Assembly: GCA_026182355.1 (NCBI GenBank)
Contig: JAPFBL010001617.1
Coordinates: forward strand, 1,860,001-1,924,000
Source: Hermatobates lingyangjiaoensis
Taxonomy: Eukaryota; Arthropoda; Insecta; Hemiptera; Hermatobatidae
Length of the DNA: 64,000 bases
Reading direction: 5' to 3'
The notes under the pieces were generated by a model. That model was not told the origin of the DNA. It did no database searches and saw only the letters and a list, made by a program, of their open reading frames with translations. Positions 37,561 through 49,062 of this stretch are shown here, piece by piece (the stretch's first letter is position 1; every line of letters begins with the position of its first letter). A program made the position numbers and the translations under genes.

Positions 37561-40500
37561 AAATAATAACTTCTTTCTCCGGTTACTTGTCAGAATCACA
37601 ATTTCAAATAAAATCATTACTTTAGATACAAAAAAAAAATCAACCAGAATCAAATGAGCATTCGAAGCAAAATAAAAAAAATGAGGTAAGTGTCATTTCA
37701 TTTATTAAACATATTAAACTTGGAAATATAATAAAATAAAAATGTGTACATAATGCATTTAACTGCCTTGCATGGACTACATGCATATGCTCTCCTTCTC
37801 ATAATTGTTGATATAATTCCTAATAATGGACATTTGGACGAGTAATTTTTGATTACTTAATATAAAAGATTATATTACCGAAATAATTTCACTAAATGAA
37901 GGACAGTAAAAAGAAATATTGTACAATGTATAATTTGTTCACAACATAAAATAACTGAAGTAGTATGCACTTAACAATACTGTGAGTTAATATATTATTG
38001 AATTAATTTATAATAAATTTAATTCATTAATTATTCAGCTTCACAATAAGTTGTATTGCAAAAGACCTCATTTGTAGTAGTAACAATAACAGTTCTTATT
38101 TCAATTAATTCATTCTAATCAATGCCTACAAGCATTTAACTGGATGTGATGAAAATAAAATATTTATTAAAAAGTCTGGAGTGGTCATTTTTAAACTAAT
38201 TTCAACATTAATAACGATATCAATACCCATCACAGAAATAAAATACCTTCTTATTCTAAATTACAATCGAACTACGAAATTTACTACTAGTCAATAACTG
38301 AAGTATGTTACACCTTCTTAATTTACAATGAATGTAATTAATATTATCCATTTTTGAAGACATCTTTGTCAAAATATGCTTCATATATACAATATACAGT
38401 GCTTGATACTATATTATTTATCAAGATGAACATTTACATACTTAATATGATATGTATCAAAGATATTCTGTTTACTTAATGCTACTGAATTATAAGAAGT
38501 ATAACTTTTATAATTCATTTTAATAACTTAATGTAAATACTATTTTTTCATTCATCTTAAATTATAGTTATTGTAAAAAATTAATTAAGCAACAATATTT
38601 CAATTAGTTTAACATATTTCTAATTAAATAGGGAATATAGACAAATTCTAGTATTTGGATACTTAATTTTACTTAAGTAAAATATTCTGAAGCAAATATG
38701 AACTTTGAATAAAGTAGGTAATTCTTCTTCATAAATAATCGACAATAAGCATTTTAAATCTTTCTTAATACTATGTTTAATCCACAAGATTTCATTTTAG
38801 CAATAAGATACAAAATGTGTTAACCTAAAAGAATGCTAATTTAAAATTCAACTCACCATAGTCATTGAAAGCAATCATTAAGTAATCATCTGATTATTTA
38901 CATTTGCCATTAATATTAAACTATTTAACACTATGATACTGCAGAAGTAGGTAAGTTAAGACAAAAATTGTACTTACGGTTTTAAGTTATCATTATTATA
39001 TGAAATATCACGTTGAGTGAATAAACTTCTAAACTATTAGAACATTATTTAAAGACACTCCCGAAAGCTAACACTTTACTGTGGTATAAGGGCGTCAGTT
39101 TTGCTTTGTTTATAGCTTGCTTAAAATAAAAATTACTTTCATATTGCAGTTGTTTGTTTAGATGTTTCTTTAAGACACATTTGGTTTGGTCTATGCTCAA
39201 CTGTACTATAATTAAATATATTGTCAAAATCATGATTAATCAATTTAACTGAATGATTTTTTTCAAATATGGTAGGCTTCATTTTGCAATTTTTAGAGTA
39301 ATCTTTACGATAAGAGGGTTACGTTGATAATAATAATAATGATGACGACTTTACATCATTCAGATAATTATTTTTTTTTCTGGAAAGTATAAAAGTTTAT
39401 CTTTAATAGGTAGTTAGAGGTGGTTAGTGGTATAAACAATCACCATTTGCTTGTATGAAAATTGTACCTGTATGTAATGTAGGCTTGAATAATTCATCTT
39501 GCTAGTTTATCACTATAATTCAAAATATTTGCACAGCAAGTAACCTAAGATTCTTATTGATATGTATGTGCTTGTGCTTGCTTCAACATTAGAATACAAC
39601 TGACTTCGAATAGACTAGTATGTTACTACTGAGGAATCAGTAACCTCATGCATATGAAACATTTTAGTTATATATATTATTAATTTTGTATACCTTACAA
39701 AATAATTCTTAACTATCAATATAATTTTCAGGGAATTTTTCTTACTAGACTTTATTGTAACGGTTCGTATATAACAAGACACTAACCAGACAAATAATGT
39801 GTATCAATATTTCTTACAACTCTGCATAAACTAAACAGATCTAACATGATGCTAAATCGCTGAAAAATAATCATTATTTTCTTCTTGTTATCCTGTAAAG
39901 AGTAGTATCTAAGTACCCTTCGTTCCTTCATTATTATCAAATACTATAAATCATTCTGGAAATTTCATTTGACCTGATTTTTATTTTTTTCATTTGGATA
40001 TTATTTTACAAGAGGTTTCTGTACATCTTCTCTAGACTATTGAGTGAATATTGAAAGCTAATTATAGAAACAATTATTATCTGATTTTTAGATTAATGTT
40101 TAAGTTAAAATTGAATAAGTTGAATAGGCTGATTTGTCTTAATTAATTGAACACCAAAGAAAGCAGAAATGAATTTGAAACCTCAGAATCGTAAGAGTAA
40201 GGATATACTAATTAGATTTTAAATCTCATTGTTTGTAAAATATATTTATACATCCATCTGCAAGTACAAGTATTTAGCATGTTTAATATTGATACAGTGT
40301 GTCTTCAGTTCATTCGAGATAATATGACATAGTTGTAGTTAATGATGAGTTAACAGATACACCCAAGTCTTTAATTATGTCTCCTATCTCCAGTGGTTAA
40401 TTCCAGTTCCAAACTCTTCCCATCAGTTTCTGTAACCATTGAACATCACGGTTAATTCAAATAAGTTAAAAGAGAAAGTTGTTAATGACGTTCTAATATA

Positions 40501-40563
40501 AGTATTTATTTTCATAGCTTCAGGGATTCTATTTGGTATGAATTTCGAATATGTTGGTTTCAG
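37560..40563. other. Unique AT-rich DNA, probably intergenic or intronic
   Basis: Three kilobases with no recognised repeat or exon. It lies directly 5' of exon A on the plus strand, so it may be the upstream intron or promoter region of that gene. Confidence 0.4.
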
Positions 40564-40749
40564 ATTGATCAAGCTATTAATAGAGAAGCGAGCCAAGTGA
40601 AAGAAGTAACCGACTCAAGTGTAATACATCACCTAAGACCTACTTCGCCGAGCCTTCCAGCCTCTTTGGTAGCGACTCGCCAACACCCTACCATCGACCT
40701 TGAGAAACACCAGCAAGCTATCATGTCCGGCTACAACAGACACGCTTCC
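40564..40749 (+). CDS. Internal exon A of an unidentified plus-strand gene
   Basis: The segment is open from a TTGGTTTCAG acceptor (ending 40563) to a strong GTAAGT donor at 40750. It is 186 bases, 62 codons in phase 0 at both ends. Base composition and codon use are clearly richer in G and C than the flanks. The peptide starts IDQAINREASQVKEV, has a Ser/Pro stretch (RPTSPSLPASLV), and ends DLEKHQQAIMSGYNRHAS. I do not recognise a domain. A GTG inside it would be the only upstream non-ATG start and is not needed if this is an internal exon. It joins in frame to exon B (41675) and, alternatively, to exon C (43539). Confidence 0.6.
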
Positions 40750-40979
40750 GTAAGTTTATGTTTTTTTTTTTTAAACAAAACCTAGAATTAGGATAAATAC
40801 AAGAATAATTATGATTCATCACGGTTAAAATAAAATTCAAATACAAACTAAGAACAAACTTCTCATATTAGTCTACTTTCTTTGACAAATTGGAAATTGA
40901 AAACACCATTCACATCTTCATGATAACTAGTTCAACTATGGAAACATGTCAACTTAGAAAAGATATTATAAATCTAGAT

Positions 40980-41626
40980 TAGTGGTTCTCAACCTTTTTT
41001 TATCCATGGACCTTTTTTCCCTTCTTTTGTTCTTGGTGAACTCTTTCATAACTATTGAACATAAGAACAATTTTCTATTTTTCAATAATACAAATTTTAA
41101 TTTTAAGGTTTTAACTATCAAAGAAATAATATATAATTAAGTTTTATTATTAAATTGAAACTAATTTAATACAAATAAACTATTCCACAATTATAATAAT
41201 AATGATGATCATAATACTTAGCAATAATAATAATAATCATAATTATGTTGGTATAATTACAATAGCACAATATTTCTTCTGAAGAGAACATCCACTTTAG
41301 TTATGATCCCTTTGTAAATAGCTTACAATATATTGTGTAGACTTTAGATCAGGGGCCTAATTTGTCACAATGTCATACATACCCTCACCCCCTCTTCTTC
41401 CTAAGACTATCTTTTTCGAAAAGTGTATTCTAAATAATGTGAAAATATTACAAAAAGTCGCTTCATTTTGTCTTTATTAGCATATATATTTACAACTTTA
41501 CATGGACTATGTTCATAAACCTAGAAAGCTTTCCTGACTCTGTGAACTTACAGTGATCACAATTCACCCCCTGAAAACTTAAAATTCAACCCTAGAGGTG
41601 AATTTCACCCCCATTGAGAACCCTTT
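40980..41626. mobile_element. Non-autonomous hAT-type transposon in an intron
   Basis: The left end reads TAGTGGTTCTCAACC. The right end reads ATTGAGAACCCTTT, an imperfect inverted match. The GTGGTTCTCAACC motif is a common hAT terminus. It is flanked by an 8-base duplication, ATCTAGAT (40972-40979) and CTCTAGAT (41627-41634), which differ by one base and fit the nTCTAGAn target preference known for hAT elements. The 647-bp interior is AT-rich and has no transposase. It lies wholly inside the intron between exons A and B, so it should not disturb the coding sequence. Confidence 0.75.
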
Positions 41627-41674
41627 CTCTAGATGAGTTAGATTTGTGTGGCTAACATGACCAATATGTTGTAG

Positions 41675-41952
41675 CAGCAAGCGTCAGCACTGGAGTCTGC
41701 CGCCTCCTACCCATCGCCTAATCTTCAGCAGAACTATGTCCGTCCTCAACAACCTCGGTATGAGGATGGTATGACACGGTACCCGGCCAGTACCAGCTAC
41801 CTGCAACCGCAGCCTTATTACAACCTCAGCCCTACTACCAACCTCAACCTCAACCATATTACCAGCCACAACGTTATTACCAGCCACACAACTATTACCA
41901 GCCACCTTTCCCCGCCATCCACCATACTACCACCAGAAGTGCTCCTCAGTAA
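41675..41952 (+). CDS. Exon B: Tyr/Gln/Pro-rich repeat exon with a 1-base frameshift
   Basis: It begins after a tandem acceptor TAGCAG (41672-41677) in phase 0 with exon A. The frame gives QASALESAASYPSPNLQQN and a Pro/Gln/Tyr-rich run up to LQPQPYY at 41821. There the original frame loses its pattern, while the frame starting at 41821 gives QPQPYYQPQPQPYYQP and further YYQP repeats, ending TTTRSAPQ. A single C appears to be missing from TTAC(C)AACC, so the exon is either disabled or misassembled. The restored frame ends in TAA at 41950-41952, which overlaps a potential donor GTAAGT at 41949. An AATAAA lies at 42044. Repeats of this kind occur in secreted structural, cuticular or salivary proteins, but I cannot assign a family. 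Confidence 0.55.
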
Positions 41953-41985
41953 GTCTCTTTAATTCTAATCCATTCACAGTCAAGA

Positions 41986-42011
41986 AGCTAAACATCTTGT
42001 GACGTTTAGCT
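41986..42011 (+). other. Perfect 8-bp stem-loop in the putative 3' UTR of exon B
   Basis: AGCTAAAC at 41986-41993 pairs with GTTTAGCT at 42004-42011 across a 10-base loop, between the stop codon and the polyadenylation signal. Its function is unknown and it could be chance. Confidence 0.4.
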
Positions 42012-42043
42012 AATCCACCTCATTATAAAATATACTTTTCAGA

Positions 42044-42049
42044 AATAAA
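42044..42049 (+). promoter_or_regulatory. Candidate polyadenylation signal AATAAA
   Basis: A canonical hexamer about 95 bases after the TAA of exon B. AATAAA is frequent by chance in AT-rich DNA, so it supports but does not prove a gene end here. Confidence 0.35.
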
Positions 42050-42731
42050 TAAGCAATTAATTTAATTAAATTTAATTCCTTAAAATTAATAAATTCTTGC
42101 CTATAGTAATGACCAAAATAAATAATTGCAATAATAACTATCACTTCTAATCATTTAACTAATAAAATTGTAAAATAAATAACAATTAAATTAATAATGA
42201 GGTATTCATACATTTAGAAGACATGAACATTGCTTTTTATCATTTCTCCCAAGGAGAGCTGGTAGAGAGACTGTAGGTCATGTACTAAGCTGTGCTATTA
42301 TTTGTCCTATAGGATCATTTTAATTGATGTTATTTATATACACCACACGTTTTTCTAGTTATATAATATTATTTTATATTTATTTTATGACAATATAAAG
42401 AACACAGGATACACAATGGAATAAAACAATCGATATTTTAACCATAGTTTATCAAGGGAAGATTAGCTAGGCAAAGTGCTTTCCTAGTCTTCTCCTGATG
42501 GGAACTTTGGTTGAAAACATAAATTTCAGTAATTTTTTGTATATCTTATGTTATTTCAAAGTTGTTAATGAAGTCAGTTGAATATTCGTTTTTTTTTTTT
42601 GGAGTTCTATATAAAAGAGTGTAAGTAATTGGTTTTGAAGTAATTTCAGAGAGGCTTGGACGTTAAGAGGTCAAGTGGTAAGTTAACCAGATATAATTAC
42701 GAAATCAGCTCCTCAATAAAGGCAAATCATA

Positions 42732-42815
42732 TTGGGGAATTTCAAAAATTACATCTCTATATAAAAAATTTTTTTTGAAAAAAAACTTTGAGGCGTAATT
42801 TTTGAAATTCCCCCA
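42732..42815. repeat. Short hairpin with 21-bp arms
   Basis: TTGGGGAATTTCAAAAATTA at 42732 is repeated in inverted form at 42795-42815 with one mismatch, around an A/T-rich loop of about 42 bases. It may be a miniature inverted-repeat element; no target duplication was identified. Confidence 0.65.
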
Positions 42816-43149
42816 TGTGAGTAAATACCTGACTATAACAGATTGCATAAGTAATGAAAGACAAATCAAATAAACTAAACATGATGGATTGAGATCTTTA
42901 TTTTTAAGTGATATGTTAAAATCAAAATAGCTAATGGAAATATTAATTATTAATAAGATTCCATTTTTGTTAGCCATTGCCCAAAAATAACAAAGTGTAT
43001 GGTGTTAATGTGGATCACTGCTTTTTTCTTTTGTTTGAAAGAGGTATTCTCTGAAGAGCATACAAACAATATGAAAATGCTCAAATAGTTGAATGCAAAT
43101 AAACAGTGAAATCAATTTCGTGTTTAAAAAGCCGGAAATTAGTATAATG

Positions 43150-43330
43150 GTTAGGATAGGCAGACTAAGGTGGTCAGGACGTGTAGTGAGGATGCCAACC
43201 ATGGAATTTGCCAAGGAAGTTATTTGTTGAAAGAGTAGATCGGTCAAGATGGAGTATAGACATTTCTTCAGTGTGCTAAGAATCCAGAACAGGGACGACT
43301 GGTGAAGTGTTTGGAGGAGGTGAGGGCGAG
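43150..43330 (+). pseudogene. Non-LTR retrotransposon C-terminal fragment
   Basis: The frame at 43150 reads VRIGRLRWSGRVVRMPTMEF, followed by AKEV and then a stop. This matches the RLRW-G-V-RM block found near the C-terminus of many insect endonuclease/reverse transcriptase ORFs. After frameshifts, CLEEVRAR and a final short segment follow. It is a 5'-truncated dead copy with no reverse transcriptase core. Confidence 0.55.
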
Positions 43331-43538
43331 GTAACGTAACGGCAATCCACTATCAGTGATTGCCCAGCTTACTTCATAAATCCATACTTAATGTTTGATT
43401 AACAAGTACTTAACGAGATAAAATGGTAAGTTCTTCGGTAATTAGTGTTAACCTCAGTGACAGTAACAACATAATTTAATATATTCATTGATAAAACATG
43501 TTTACATATCTGTATGATCAGACGAAATCTCTGTTTAG

Positions 43539-43654
43539 TTGGATATCAACTTGGAGCCTGATTACGAAAGAATCTTGGATAGAATCAGGAGGCTCCCTGT
43601 AAAAGAAGAGCTCAAAGAGATATGGGAGGTGTGGATTTCTGTAGGAAATTTTCT
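43539..43654 (+). CDS. Exon C: likely internal exon, unidentified protein
   Basis: It is bounded by a CTCTGTTTAG acceptor (ending 43538) and a strong GTAAGTATA donor at 43655. One frame is open: LDINLEPDYERILDRIRRLP, then VKEELKEIWEVWISVGNF. It is charged and amphipathic, so probably a helical globular segment. The other two frames contain stops. An in-frame TAG in the acceptor marks the left limit. It starts in phase 0 and ends in phase 2. It does not continue exon B in frame in either the observed or the one-base-corrected form, but it does continue exon A. It may therefore be an alternative exon of that gene or belong to another gene. No family recognised. Confidence 0.5.
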
Positions 43655-44132
43655 GTAAGTATATAATCATTTTATAATTTAGATAAACAAAAGTATGCAC
43701 CGAATTAATATAACTGAATTCAGAAGACATGATTGTACTCATTCTTCTTATCTTATTATTGAGGTTTACAATTTGTAAAATAAATATCTAAATAACAGAA
43801 ATGTGTATTCAAAACTTTAAATCGGTTGTTGGAATTGTCAAGAGTAGTAATGATTTAGGTCTGTTCTAAGTCCCATGTTAGTTCTTGTACTATTTATAAA
43901 TATGCATTCGTAAAAAATATAAACAATTAACAACAGATGCTCTTGTTAACCTTCACAAACAAGAATCTACATTCAAGAATGAAAAATTCAAGGAATGAAA
44001 AACCGGTCGACAAAATAGAGAAAAAATAAGACGGATTTATTAATTTATGATTGACCCTTATTTTAGAGCATTTTGAATCTTTGTCTCAGGGAAGGTGTTA
44101 AACTGATTGTTTACCAGATAAAGACTATTAAA

Positions 44133-44969
44133 CAAAATCTGGAGTGGCCTACTTTCCTATAAGTAAACTTAATATCAATCTTCATGGGTATATAATGTTT
44201 CATTTAAGCATAATGTAAACATCTAAATATGAGATGTTTATTAGTCCTGAGGTAGTACAGATAGTGATTGATCGACTTATCAATATATAAGCTTATTTTT
44301 GTATAACACACCACTCATGCAAATAATCTCATTAGTATAACTACAGCAGTAGTAACATTTTTGAAAAGCCAAAATAAAAATTTCTTGACACGAAATAATC
44401 TCCTACAAGAGAATCAACTCATTCTCCACATAATCCTCTATTTGTTGCCTTAGGTTTATTTTGATCCGTCAAACAGTTTGGCTTGTATCGCTCTCACAAG
44501 CTTTGAGATTGAATTATAAGTCAAAATGTTTACCGTTTATTAAAAAAACAATATTTACCGTTGTTTTAAAATTCTAAATATATTTTTCGTTTATTCCATT
44601 TGTTACCACAAAGATAATACAAAAATTTTAGAACTCTAGAGTTATCAGTTTAGGAGAAAAAAATGTTTTCTAAAAACTGGTTTTTGGCAAAAAAAGTGAC
44701 TACGCATCATGCATAATTCTTCCCAATCAATAGGGATCATCTAAACTATGGGGCCCATTTTCAGTAAAATATCAACTTGATCCATCAAAGATTCTGGACA
44801 GTAGCGTGGTAACAAGCAATGCTAACACACTCACCCACCCACACACACACAGACATCATCGAAAAAACATCATAAAACGAATTTTGGGATCTCAAAACAT
44901 ATATTTCCGTCAAAATCTTGAGATCGAATTTTTTCACGATCACTATACTTTACTTATAGTAAAGTAAAG
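44133..44969 (-). repeat. TTTACTATAAGTAAA-family repeat, copy D (internally deleted)
   Basis: Both termini are present in minus orientation: AAAATCTGGAGTGGCCTAC at the left and CACTATACTTTACTTATAGT at the right. It is only about 0.84 kb, because a central part of more than 1 kb is missing near 44410. It carries a CA-rich microsatellite at about 44836-44853. Confidence 0.8.
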
Positions 44970-44989
44970 AACTAAGGATTTTTCATTAA

Positions 44990-45430
44990 CCAATAATGTT
45001 ATTTTTGCAAAGAAATGTAAAAGTTTTGACTTATGATTGATTCTAAAAGTTTGTGATCACGATACGGATAGCACTGTCTGACATATTATTATTATTATGA
45101 AAATATACCCAAAAACTGTACCATTTAAGAAGATGAACGGAATACTCTTTTGTCAATATTACATCCACGTCAAGGGGTGTTATGGTACACTATATGATTT
45201 CAGAAAATTTTGTTTCAATTAAACACATAACTGTAGAAAAATGAAATTTTGTGAGAAAAGTTTATGTACAATTTGTATACTATAAAAAAAAAATTCAAAC
45301 ATTTCTGATTGCCATGAAAGGCAATAGAGATCTGAAACTGAAAACTCAACTGGAATAACGGATAGCATTCTGATTTGTTGACTTGTTTACATTGACAAAG
45401 AATATTTTTTTCCAAATCCAGTCAAACAGA
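44990..45430 (+). repeat. Degenerate TTTACTATAAGTAAA-family copy
   Basis: Plus-oriented blocks match copies A and B in order (TTTTGACTTATGATTGATTC, GGGGTGTTATGGTACA, GTTTACATTGACAAAG) but with high divergence and no intact termini. The 66-codon minus-strand frame across it is chance. Confidence 0.55.
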
Positions 45431-45569
45431 ATTGTTATTTAAAAGTCTGATAAAATAAATGTTAAGATATTTTAAAGAGTTAATATGATATGTGAGATCA
45501 GAAAAATTCTTAAATCTATAATAGCAATCTAACCAACTACATAAATTTTAATATTTGGAACCGTCTGAT

Positions 45570-46560
45570 GGATTGTGGTGATTAATTGTGGATGACCTAT
45601 GAGATACTGTAAATAATCAATCTTACAAAACGCAAGGATATTCAGATGACCTTCTTATAATAGAGGAATGCTTGAGGGCAAAGTCTTTGAACTTCAGCAG
45701 ATATACTTGAAATAGTTGAAAGATGGTTAAAGAAGGATGGTTTGGATGTAAACCCAGCTAAAACAGTTCTCAAGCTCTGGCTTATTCCGATCTCAAGCTA
45801 AAAAAAAGTAGGTGTCAAAGACCTACATTAAAATACTAAGCTAAAGCTCTCAAAGGTACGTAAATGCTCTTGACGTCTCTTGAGTTAAAATATTAAACTG
45901 GAAAATCCATGTAACAGTTAAATGGGTAATTTAGATATATGAATATTTGGGTAAGGCCACAAACAAAATATTCTGCTGCAAGAGATTCTTAGAATAAATT
46001 GGGATCCTTATCAAAAATTCTACAGTTTTGCTCTCAAAATTACAAATCCTGCTGTAATAAAACCTATGGTATCATATGCATTGATTGTGTGCTATTCTAA
46101 GATAATGAAAGAGATATTAAAATTAACCTTGATAAAATACAAAGACAAGCGTGTCTACAGATAATAGGAGCAACTACTATATTAGACAGATAGATAACCT
46201 ACACTATTTCTAGTAAGAGAAAGTTATTAAACGCTCATGATCATATGGACTGGAAGCTACCTTATTTTAAGAAAGGCGCTTGTCTGGTATACTGATGTGA
46301 TAAAAATTAATAATGAAACCAGTAAAAATAAGTTGCCTCTCTTGTGAGTACCTTGACACAGAGGGAATGATACAGAGACAGTGGACTGGTTGGAAAAAAT
46401 TGGAGACAAACAAACCTTCTGCGGTCTGTAGACTTTTTGCACAACACATTCCAGCTTTCTCAAGGATGCAATTGATAAATGGATGAAGAAGAAAGCAGAC
46501 AAAGTTGGCTAGAACAACTGGGTCAATAGTAAAGAAGGGTGTAAGCCACTTATGTTATTT
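45570..46560 (+). pseudogene. Degraded non-LTR retrotransposon reverse transcriptase
   Basis: The palm motif is recognisable as QGYSDDLLIIEECLRAKSLN (YSDD at 45639-45650). After a frameshift comes ADILEIVERWLKKDGLDVNP followed by AKTVL. Further on, NLDKIQRQACLQIIGATTIL matches the region after the reverse transcriptase thumb in R1/Jockey-type elements. Many stops and frameshifts make it an old, inactive fragment. The N-terminal endonuclease is not seen. The two overlapping minus-strand open frames at 46257-46502 are shadows. Confidence 0.7.
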
Positions 46561-47130
46561 TTAAAATATCAATGGTTTAACTGCAGTCATAGAGGAAAAT
46601 GTTTTGAATGCTGCAGGGAATAATTTTTAATCGATTATATCTTCTTAAATTGTCTCTAAAATAATTTATTTCTTTAAAAATTTGAGTCTGAATATTTTAC
46701 TATCGATCTGTATATGTTTTATTACTTATAAAATTTTCAGATTTAGACTCTGACTGGCTATAAGATGTCATTTGTTTAAAACTCTTCAAGGCGTGATTAA
46801 CGACACCAATTTTATTAATTTCATAGCCCACCACTAGTAGTATGGTCCGTTAAAGTGATAGAAAATAGTATCAACAATGGGAATTGTTATAACAAATCGT
46901 ACATGACGTCATTACGCAACGCAAACGTCTAATAAATAAAAGAAATAATTTATTTTAAAGTTACTTGGATCAGGTAGTTTTGGAATATATATGGATACAA
47001 CAAGGGTCGTCTTTAAAACTTAAGGATAATTTTTATAATAAAATAACAAACAGACAGTCATATAATAGATTCATAAACTTTATTAAAATAAATGTGCACT
47101 TTGTAAGGAATTAAATTGAATAAATTAAAA

Positions 47131-47132
<2 letters not shown>

Positions 47133-47162
<30 letters not shown>
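47133..47162. repeat. (TA)n microsatellite beside a PLE tail
   Basis: A pure TA run that directly abuts the PLE-tail fragment on its right. Confidence 0.9.
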
Positions 47163-47164
<2 letters not shown>

Positions 47165-47390
47165 TTTGTATCGGTCGGCGGACGCATTCACGTCTCTGAT
47201 CCTTCGTCCCTTCTCCTTTTTCTTTTTCTCCTCTCCTGATGACGGCAAGACAGCCGAAATGATCAAAAATCATGAGTGTTAGTCCTCTGTTTTTGTGTTC
47301 TCTAGTTGTAGCTTTAATTATATATATACACTTTTTTGTAGGAAATACGATCCGAAACGGACAAATTGCTTAGTCCGCAATTTTATTTAG
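47163..47390 (+). mobile_element. PLE-type 3' tail fragment
   Basis: It contains CTGATGACGGCAAGACAGCC followed by GAAATGATC and a CTTTTTTGTAGGAAATACGA block. That last block is shared, in opposite orientation, with the end of the PLE at about 56920-56960. No coding sequence is attached. Confidence 0.5.
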
Positions 47391-47429
47391 ATATCAATTT
47401 CTCTGCTCATCCCTCAATTTTCATAATAC

Positions 47430-47528
47430 TTCATAAAACGTCTTCTGGGACCTTAAAATATGTAATACCATCAAAATCTCGAGAACGAATTTTTTCACGA
47501 TGACTATACTTTACTTATAGTAAAAATG
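47430..47528 (-). repeat. Terminal fragment of the TTTACTATAAGTAAA family
   Basis: A minus-oriented terminus: CATCAAAATCTCGAGAACGA, then TTTTTTCACGATGAC and ACTTTACTTATAGTAAA. The rest of the element is missing. Confidence 0.7.
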
Positions 47529-48194
47529 TACAAGTTGATTTCACTAGTGATGTATGTATTTCTTTCCAATGGTTTCGTTATTGATTCCTTTCAGTTTTTT
47601 GTATGCTGTTGGGATAGGTCATATTGACACAAACCATAAACAATAATATTATTTTTCTTAACCAATATTAGGACATTAAAAACGTGTTGTAAACCCTTCC
47701 TTAGATCAACACGTATTTCAATAATGCATTTTGAAATTACAAATTTCTACAAGAATCCATTCTATCTTCATTGATTGATTTTGGTTACCTTAAACAACCA
47801 AATGTTTGTTTAATTTAGTGTAGCTCTTCTAGTTAGTTGATCAGTTTAAAATATATTTTATAATCAATTACCTATCTGATTTGAAAGTCCTGAAAAATAA
47901 TGTAAAAATTAGTTTTAACACCTGTAATACTAATATCAAAAATCCATGAGATTTTGTCCTCATATCGTGTCGATGAAAATCCCACATTTCACTTGCCCAT
48001 GATCTTTGTAAGAGTGAAGAAATTTTAATTTATGTTTTGATGTAAAACACCCATGCCATTTTAGATATTAAACAAAACAATACACTTTCCTATCAAAGAA
48101 CTATTAATGTGTTGAATTTCACAATCTTTTATTAAATACAGTGACCTGTTGAGTGGTCACAAATTCTTTCGATATATACCCACACAGACAAAAC

Positions 48195-48198
48195 AACA

Positions 48199-48235
<37 letters not shown>
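48195..48235. repeat. (CA)n microsatellite
   Basis: A run of CA dinucleotides within a degenerate context that resembles the variable GT/CA tract of the TTTACTATAAGTAAA family in minus orientation. Confidence 0.85.
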
Positions 48236-48237
<2 letters not shown>

Positions 48238-48984
48238 CTACGCATAGACGTCATCGACAAAATCTAGAGTGCTCTTGATTGTACTTTGCCATAAGTAATA
48301 AAAGAGATAGTTAATTTAATTAATTGATTTATTATAATTTATCAAGCACAATTGGAACAGCCCTAGTGGAAACTGGATTTAGAATTTGCTACTACAGGTC
48401 TCTGATTAGACATTAGAAAAATATAAATATCTTTCAGAGAAGTTGAAAGATATTAAACTAAGTTATTCACTTTATATAAGCAAAGGCAAACTATATGTCG
48501 ACTTTCATATTTTTATGTCAATCGCTGTGACCTTTAACGTGGCCCCCAACTTTTGGACACACACCCACCCTAGTACAGATAGATAGAAAGAATTTTGAAA
48601 GTGAAATCAGACCACTTCAAAACGTGGAAATTTGTCAACATTTTTATATTGGTTTGTTTCGTGAACGCTATACTCTCAATAAAGTCATTAGTGTTCAAGT
48701 TATTCTATATTTGGCTCCGCATTATTTAAAAAAAAAACAATATTATTCAAGTATAAACTTCTCACAAGTTCTTTTTTTGATTTTTATTTACAATTGATAA
48801 GTGCATTGCCTACTTGGGCATTAGAACTAAGTGTCTTATTGATGAGAATCTAGAATAAAGCAGGAAATAAAAAATTGCAGTAAACTATAATAATAATCCG
48901 AAAATAATAAAATAAACGTTAATTAAAATAAACATAAAACGTTATAATTAAAATAAGGCAAAGAAGAACTAAGTCGCCAAACAC

Positions 48985-49062
48985 AAAATTTTATACAAAA
49001 TCGACGCGTTTCGAACACTAAGTACTCAAAACGCGTCGACGTTGGTAAAATCTTTTGTATGG
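48985..49062. mobile_element. Small fold-back with TCGACGCGTTT arms (PLE tail type)
   Basis: ATACAAAATCGACGCGTTT and its imperfect inverse AAACGCGTCGAC ... TTTTGTAT enclose a short loop with GAACACTAAGTACTC. The GCGTTTCGAACAC motif resembles the tail of the PLE at 32.2 kb. Confidence 0.5.

Noticed and set aside
47058..47273. 71-codon minus-strand open frame
   Set aside because: It spans a TA microsatellite and a non-coding PLE tail.
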